Shown here piece by piece: positions 7,176 to 10,096 of a stretch of 10,096 bases of DNA (positions within the stretch are counted from its first letter, which is position 1; each line of letters starts with the position of its first letter). The stretch is from positions 1 through 10,096 of the forward strand of contig JADFYS010000052.1 of NCBI GenBank assembly GCA_015232955.1, in the 5' to 3' direction. The stretch comes from Gammaproteobacteria bacterium. GTDB lineage: Bacteria; Pseudomonadota; Gammaproteobacteria; Thiohalomonadales; Thiohalomonadaceae. The position numbers and the translations under genes were made by a program. A model generated the notes under the pieces. That model did not search any database. It had not been told where the DNA came from and saw nothing but the letters and a program-made list of their open reading frames with translations.

Positions 7176-8471
7176 TTACACCACCGTTGCCGGTTTATCC
7201 GCCATCGTCCGTTTTGCAGCGGGATCGACCTTGACCAATTTGACACTACTGCTACTGCTGCGGACTATCTCCAGGGGATGACCGTGTAACAGGAGGCTCG
7301 TCCCCTCATCGGGGATGCTCTCCAGATACTCGACAATCAGACCGTTCAGGGTCTTGGGACCAGAGGTGGGGAGGTGCCATTTCAGATGGCGATTCAACTC
7401 CCGCACCGATATTCCACCATCGATCATATAGGTCCCGTCATCCTGGATCAGGAGATCGGGGGTGGAATTCGAGGGATCGGTAGTAAATTCACCGACGATC
7501 TCTTCCAGAATATCATCCAGCGCCACCAGCCCCTGGATATCCCCATACTCATCGACCACCAGCGCAATACGGTGTTTCTGCTTCTGAAAGTTGTGCAGTT
7601 GCGTGCTTAGCGGCGTCGCCTCGGGGATGTAATAGGTGTCATGAATAATCCCCATCAACATCTCCCGCGTCACCTCCTGTTTACGCGACAGGGCGAGGTA
7701 GTTACGGAGGTGGACGAAACCGACCATGTTATCGATCTCCCCCCGATAGACCGGGAGACGGGTGTGTTGACTCTCGATCAACTGGCGCTGAATCTCGTTC
7801 CAGTCACTGTCGAGATCGATACCGATAATCTCATTTCTCGGTACCATCACCTCCTCTACTGTCGCCTTCTCAAGATCAAGTATCCCAAGGAGCATCGACT
7901 GGTAGCGACGGGTGATGCGTGAGCCGGCATCATTGACAATAGATCGTAGCTCATCATGACTCAGACTATGGCCGACACTGTCAACATCGGAGATCCCGAA
8001 AGGACGCAGAAGAAAGTTGGAGATGGCATTAATCACCCAGACCAGAGGATAAAAGATCTTGAGCAGCGGCCCGAGAAGCAGTGTCGCCGGAAAAGCGAGT
8101 GTCTCCGGCTTTAAGGCGGCAAAGGTCTTGGGAGCCACCTCGGCAAAGAGCAGTATGACAATGGTCAACAGCACCGTCGCCACCATCACCCCGCTATCCC
8201 CAAGGAGGCGGATGGCGATCACCGTGGCGATGGCTGAAGCGAGGATATTGACAAAGTTATTGCCAAGGAGGATGAGTCCGATCAGACGGTCGGGCCGTTC
8301 AAGCAGCTTTCCGGCACGAATCGCCCCCTGATGGTGGTGCTTTATCATGTGGCGCAGCCGGTAACGGTTGAGACTGAGAAGGCTGGTCTCAGAGCTGGAG
8401 AAGAAGGCGGAGGTCCCGATCAGCATGACCAGTACCGCAAAGAGGATTTCAAGAGATATTTCACTAAACAC
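7176..8471 (-). CDS. corB: CNNM/CorB-family (YfjD-like, HlyC/CorC) membrane protein with CBS pair
   Basis: Inner-membrane protein of the CNNM/CorB family, linked to magnesium/cobalt transport or resistance; the exact function is not settled for most members. The 431 residues match E. coli YfjD (about 428). A DUF21 transmembrane domain (about 1-185) contains SAFFSSSETSLLSLNRYRLRH near the N-terminus and hydrophobic segments near 8-28, 60-85, 92-112 and 128-155. Two CBS domains follow (about 205-330), with VMVPRNEIIGID and ALVVDEYGDIQGLVALDDILEEIVGEF. A C-terminal CorC/HlyC domain (about 350-425) has the DGGISVREL and LNGLI motifs. The start is GTG (8471), preceded in frame by a stop 9 bases upstream; the N-terminal length equals that of E. 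coli, supporting it. It lies 91 bases downstream of ypjD, an order also seen in E. coli. A ten-C tract precedes it. Confidence 0.94.
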   Translation of the reverse strand: MFSEISLEILFAVLVMLIGTSAFFSSSETSLLSLNRYRLRHMIKHHHQGAIRAGKLLERPDRLIGLILLGNNFVNILASAIATVIAIRLLGDSGVMVATVLLTIVILLFAEVAPKTFAALKPETLAFPATLLLGPLLKIFYPLVWVINAISNFLLRPFGISDVDSVGHSLSHDELRSIVNDAGSRITRRYQSMLLGILDLEKATVEEVMVPRNEIIGIDLDSDWNEIQRQLIESQHTRLPVYRGEIDNMVGFVHLRNYLALSRKQEVTREMLMGIIHDTYYIPEATPLSTQLHNFQKQKHRIALVVDEYGDIQGLVALDDILEEIVGEFTTDPSNSTPDLLIQDDGTYMIDGGISVRELNRHLKWHLPTSGPKTLNGLIVEYLESIPDEGTSLLLHGHPLEIVRSSSSSVKLVKVDPAAKRTMADKPATVV

Positions 8472-8482
8472 AATCAGTTCTC

Positions 8483-8513
8483 AGCATATTTCAAGGGGGG
8501 GGGGATGAATCAA
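8483..8513 (-). promoter_or_regulatory. candidate corB promoter with a C10 tract in its spacer
   Basis: On the - strand TTGATT (8513-8508, 4 of 6 to -35) and TATGCT (8488-8483, 4 of 6 to -10) are 19 bases apart, and ten of the 19 spacer bases are the C tract. Loss of two C would give the optimal 17. Transcription would begin around 8477-8476, leaving only about 5 bases before the GTG, which argues for caution. Confidence 0.25.
8495..8504. repeat. ten-base G/C homopolymer upstream of corB
   Basis: Ten G on the + strand (ten C in the corB sense), starting 24 bases before the corB GTG in the 91-base ypjD-corB gap. An in-frame TGA lies between the tract and the GTG, so length changes cannot shift corB's reading frame and could act only on transcription or mRNA structure. 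Confidence 0.95.
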
Positions 8514-8562
8514 CTTCTTGGGAGTTCGGATGGAGAGAGAAGGAGGGGCGCTATTCTACCCT

Positions 8563-9396
8563 TTAGCTCAGGAGGCGCTCGAGCACAAATTTACTGCCCA
8601 AATAGGCCACCATTAGTACCCCAAAACCGGAAAGGGTCCAGCGAATGGCGGTACGCCCACGCCAACCCCGACTCATTCGTCCCCAGAGCAGCAGGGCAAA
8701 GACCACCCACGAGACGACCGAAAGGACACTCTTATGCACCAGATGTTGCGCAAAGAGATCTTCAACATAGGTCGCACCGCTTAGCAGTGAGAGAGAGAGG
8801 AGGATATAACCGACCGCAATCAGCTGAAACAGCAGCTGCTCCATGGTCTCGAGCGGTGGCAATAGACGGATAAACCCCGATAACTTGCGGTGACGGAGCT
8901 GATAATCCTCGATAGCGAGAAGCACCGCCTGTAACGCGGCGATCCCCAAAACCGAGTAGGAGAGGATCGAGATCAGGATATGGTAGCGAACACCACTCTC
9001 CACCATCGTCAGTTGCGCCGGACTCTCTAAGCCGGCAAAGGCGACAATCGCCAACAAGGCGAAAGGGAAAGACATTAACCCCAGGTTTTCAACACTCTTC
9101 CACCAGGCAGAGGTGACAATCACCAGATTCATCACCCATGCGGTGAGTGACAGAACTGGAAGCAGCGTCAGGTAGAGCCCGATCTCACCGCTGGCCTCAT
9201 CCTGAATCAGGAGCTGTGAGGAGAGTAGAAAGCCGTGGAGCACCACCGCGACTCCCCCCGCAACGAGACTAATGTAGCGCAGATAGAGGGCAGAGGATGA
9301 GGGGAGTCCCCCTCTTTCGCTGTAGACCACACGCGCAATGAGCGCAAAAAGGGCGATGCCGTAGGTTGCAATGGTTGCGAAAAGGAGGATCGTCAT
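8563..9396 (-). CDS. ypjD: YpjD/CcsA-type cytochrome c assembly family inner-membrane protein
   Basis: A 277-residue, highly hydrophobic protein with about eight predicted membrane segments. It belongs to the CcsA/CcmC-like haem-handling family. Conserved features are His54 in LHGFLL, His139 in RYHILISILSYSVLGIAALQ, the loop PPLETMEQLLF (180-190), His221 in LVHKSVLSVVSW and the closing WGR(x)nRGWRGR block (238-248); paired histidines in this family are thought to contact haem. E. coli YpjD has the same size and its gene also precedes yfjD, but its own role is not firmly established. The ATG at 9396 has GGGAG (9408-9404) seven bases upstream. In E. coli ffh lies next to ypjD; here the neighbour is a STAS-domain gene 94 bases upstream on the same strand. 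That gap contains two small hairpins (9428-9444 and 9468-9479) without a U-tract. Confidence 0.9.
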   Translation of the reverse strand: MTILLFATIATYGIALFALIARVVYSERGGLPSSSALYLRYISLVAGGVAVVLHGFLLSSQLLIQDEASGEIGLYLTLLPVLSLTAWVMNLVIVTSAWWKSVENLGLMSFPFALLAIVAFAGLESPAQLTMVESGVRYHILISILSYSVLGIAALQAVLLAIEDYQLRHRKLSGFIRLLPPLETMEQLLFQLIAVGYILLSLSLLSGATYVEDLFAQHLVHKSVLSVVSWVVFALLLWGRMSRGWRGRTAIRWTLSGFGVLMVAYLGSKFVLERLLS

Positions 9397-9490
9397 CTAC
9401 CCGCTCCCTGACCATTGATAAACGCCTGCATCCCCTTTCGATGCGGAGAGAGACGGCGATCCCCTCTCACCTTCCGGTGCCAGCAGCTAT

Positions 9491-9790
9491 TCATTCGATC
9501 TTAAACAGCGTATCAAATTTTGAGTTGGATAAGACCTTACGGATCACATCCCCTGCACCGCGAATCACCACCCGTTCACTGAGGTTTCCTGCATGTTCAC
9601 GCAGTAACAGCAGCATCCCCAACGCCGAACTATCGATAAAATCGGCTTCACTGAGATCGATCACATAGGAGACGCTCTCCTCCTTACCTTCATAGGCATC
9701 GCGAAATGAGTTATGAACGCCAAAATCAAAATTTCCGGTGATCTTAATCGTCACCACCCCGTCTGGTGATAGTTCGCTCGTTAATGACAT
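9491..9790 (-). CDS. STAS-domain protein, anti-sigma-factor antagonist (HsbA-like)
   Basis: A single STAS domain of 99 residues. It begins with the typical strand pattern (GVVTIKITGNFDFG, 11-24) and carries YVIDLSEADFIDSSALGMLLL at 42-62. The DSSALGM motif at 53-59 holds Ser54 and Ser55, one of which corresponds to the serine phosphorylated in SpoIIAA/RsbV-type anti-anti-sigma factors. The size and the FDFG/DSSALGMLLLLREHAG wording resemble HsbA of Pseudomonas, which switches between an anti-sigma factor and a diguanylate cyclase; that likeness is from memory. No switch kinase, phosphatase or sigma factor is visible nearby, so its partners are unknown. I chose the ATG at 9790, with AGAGGA about nine bases upstream; an ATG at 9850 would add 20 basic residues outside the domain. 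It may be transcribed with ypjD and corB. Confidence 0.88.
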   Translation of the reverse strand: MSLTSELSPDGVVTIKITGNFDFGVHNSFRDAYEGKEESVSYVIDLSEADFIDSSALGMLLLLREHAGNLSERVVIRGAGDVIRKVLSNSKFDTLFKIE

Positions 9791-10096
9791 CTTTTCAAGT
9801 CCTCTTCTTTTCGCCTTGGTTCCTGCAACCACACCGTTAGATAGCATCAAACCGAATTAAGTTCATGCACTCTCAGCCTCCGTCAGAAAAATAACAGCCC
9901 ACAAGAAAAAGATTGTACGACACCTGCTCTCTCTCTGCAGAGATCTCATTGTAACAAACCTGAATGCAAACGAAGACCAATGATCCTGATAATAGCCCAT
10001 CTCTAGCCATAAGAGTTGAAAACAGTCGGTTTCAGGGAGTCGAGAAGAGTGGCTAATCAAGGCATAAACCTCCATCATTAATCATTCTATTCAAAG
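9791..10096. other. 306-base region upstream of the STAS gene without a recognisable gene
   Basis: This is AT-richer than the rest of the window, as expected of an intergenic region. On the - strand an extended -10-like sequence (TGC followed by TATCTA, 9846-9838) lies 48 bases before the STAS start but has no good -35. A perfect 12-base palindrome, TCTCTGCAGAGA, sits at 9932-9943, overlapping a CT repeat. A 71-codon open frame (10078-9863, -) has no ribosome binding site and no recognisable motif, so I do not call it. The right edge may hold the regulatory region of a gene outside the window. Confidence 0.5.

Noticed and set aside
8331..8873. 180-codon + strand open frame spanning the corB and ypjD starts
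   Set aside because: It is antisense to two clearly identified genes, contains the G10 tract and has a low-complexity, implausible protein sequence.
9428..9444. Rho-independent terminator between the STAS gene and ypjD
   Set aside because: The hairpin stem is only about 5-7 base pairs and no T-run follows on the - strand.
9863..10078. 71-codon - strand open frame at the right end
   Set aside because: No ribosome binding site, no motif, and composition like translated intergenic DNA; kept as unannotated sequence.

Overview
The window looks like an ordinary chromosomal segment of a gammaproteobacterium. The gene repertoire and pairings support this: nadK followed by recN, an RsmJ-type 16S rRNA methyltransferase, and a ypjD-corB (yfjD) pair in the order seen in Escherichia coli. 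GC content is moderately high and coding density is very high. I cannot place it below class from the sequence. No transposase, integrase, phage gene, CRISPR array, tRNA or rRNA is visible.

Layout. Bases 1-282 hold no convincing gene. The first ~125 bases fold into three consecutive stem-loops and look like a dispersed, non-coding palindromic repeat; a possible nadK promoter follows. nadK (283-1155) and recN (1166-2884) run on the + strand 10 bases apart. recN converges on rsmJ (2863-3681, - strand) with a 22-base overlap of their 3' ends. rsmJ is divergent, across 27 bases, from a large class II aldolase/short-chain dehydrogenase fusion (3709-5700, +). That gene is followed by rmlA (5744-6616) and rmlC (6616-7164), probably in one transcript. 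rmlC ends 11 bases from the end of the convergent corB (7176-8471, -), which lies downstream of ypjD (8563-9396, -) and a small STAS-domain protein (9491-9790, -). Bases 9791-10096 carry no recognised gene.

How the genes work together. NadK makes NADP. RecN is an SMC-like double-strand-break repair ATPase. RsmJ methylates the small-subunit rRNA. RmlA and RmlC catalyse steps 1 and 3 of dTDP-L-rhamnose synthesis for surface polysaccharide; rmlB and rmlD are not in the window. The aldolase/dehydrogenase fusion resembles rhamnulose-1-phosphate aldolase/lactaldehyde dehydrogenase proteins, yet sits beside rhamnose synthesis genes rather than degradation genes. CorB is a CNNM-type membrane protein linked to divalent cations, YpjD is a CcsA/CcmC-like membrane protein, and the STAS protein resembles anti-sigma-factor antagonists such as HsbA.

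The most unusual signals are the structured repeat at the left edge, a ten-base C tract (on the - strand) just upstream of corB that falls in the spacer of a possible promoter, a nine-base C tract inside rsmJ, and the aldolase fusion beside rmlA/rmlC. I found no convincing new multi-gene system.
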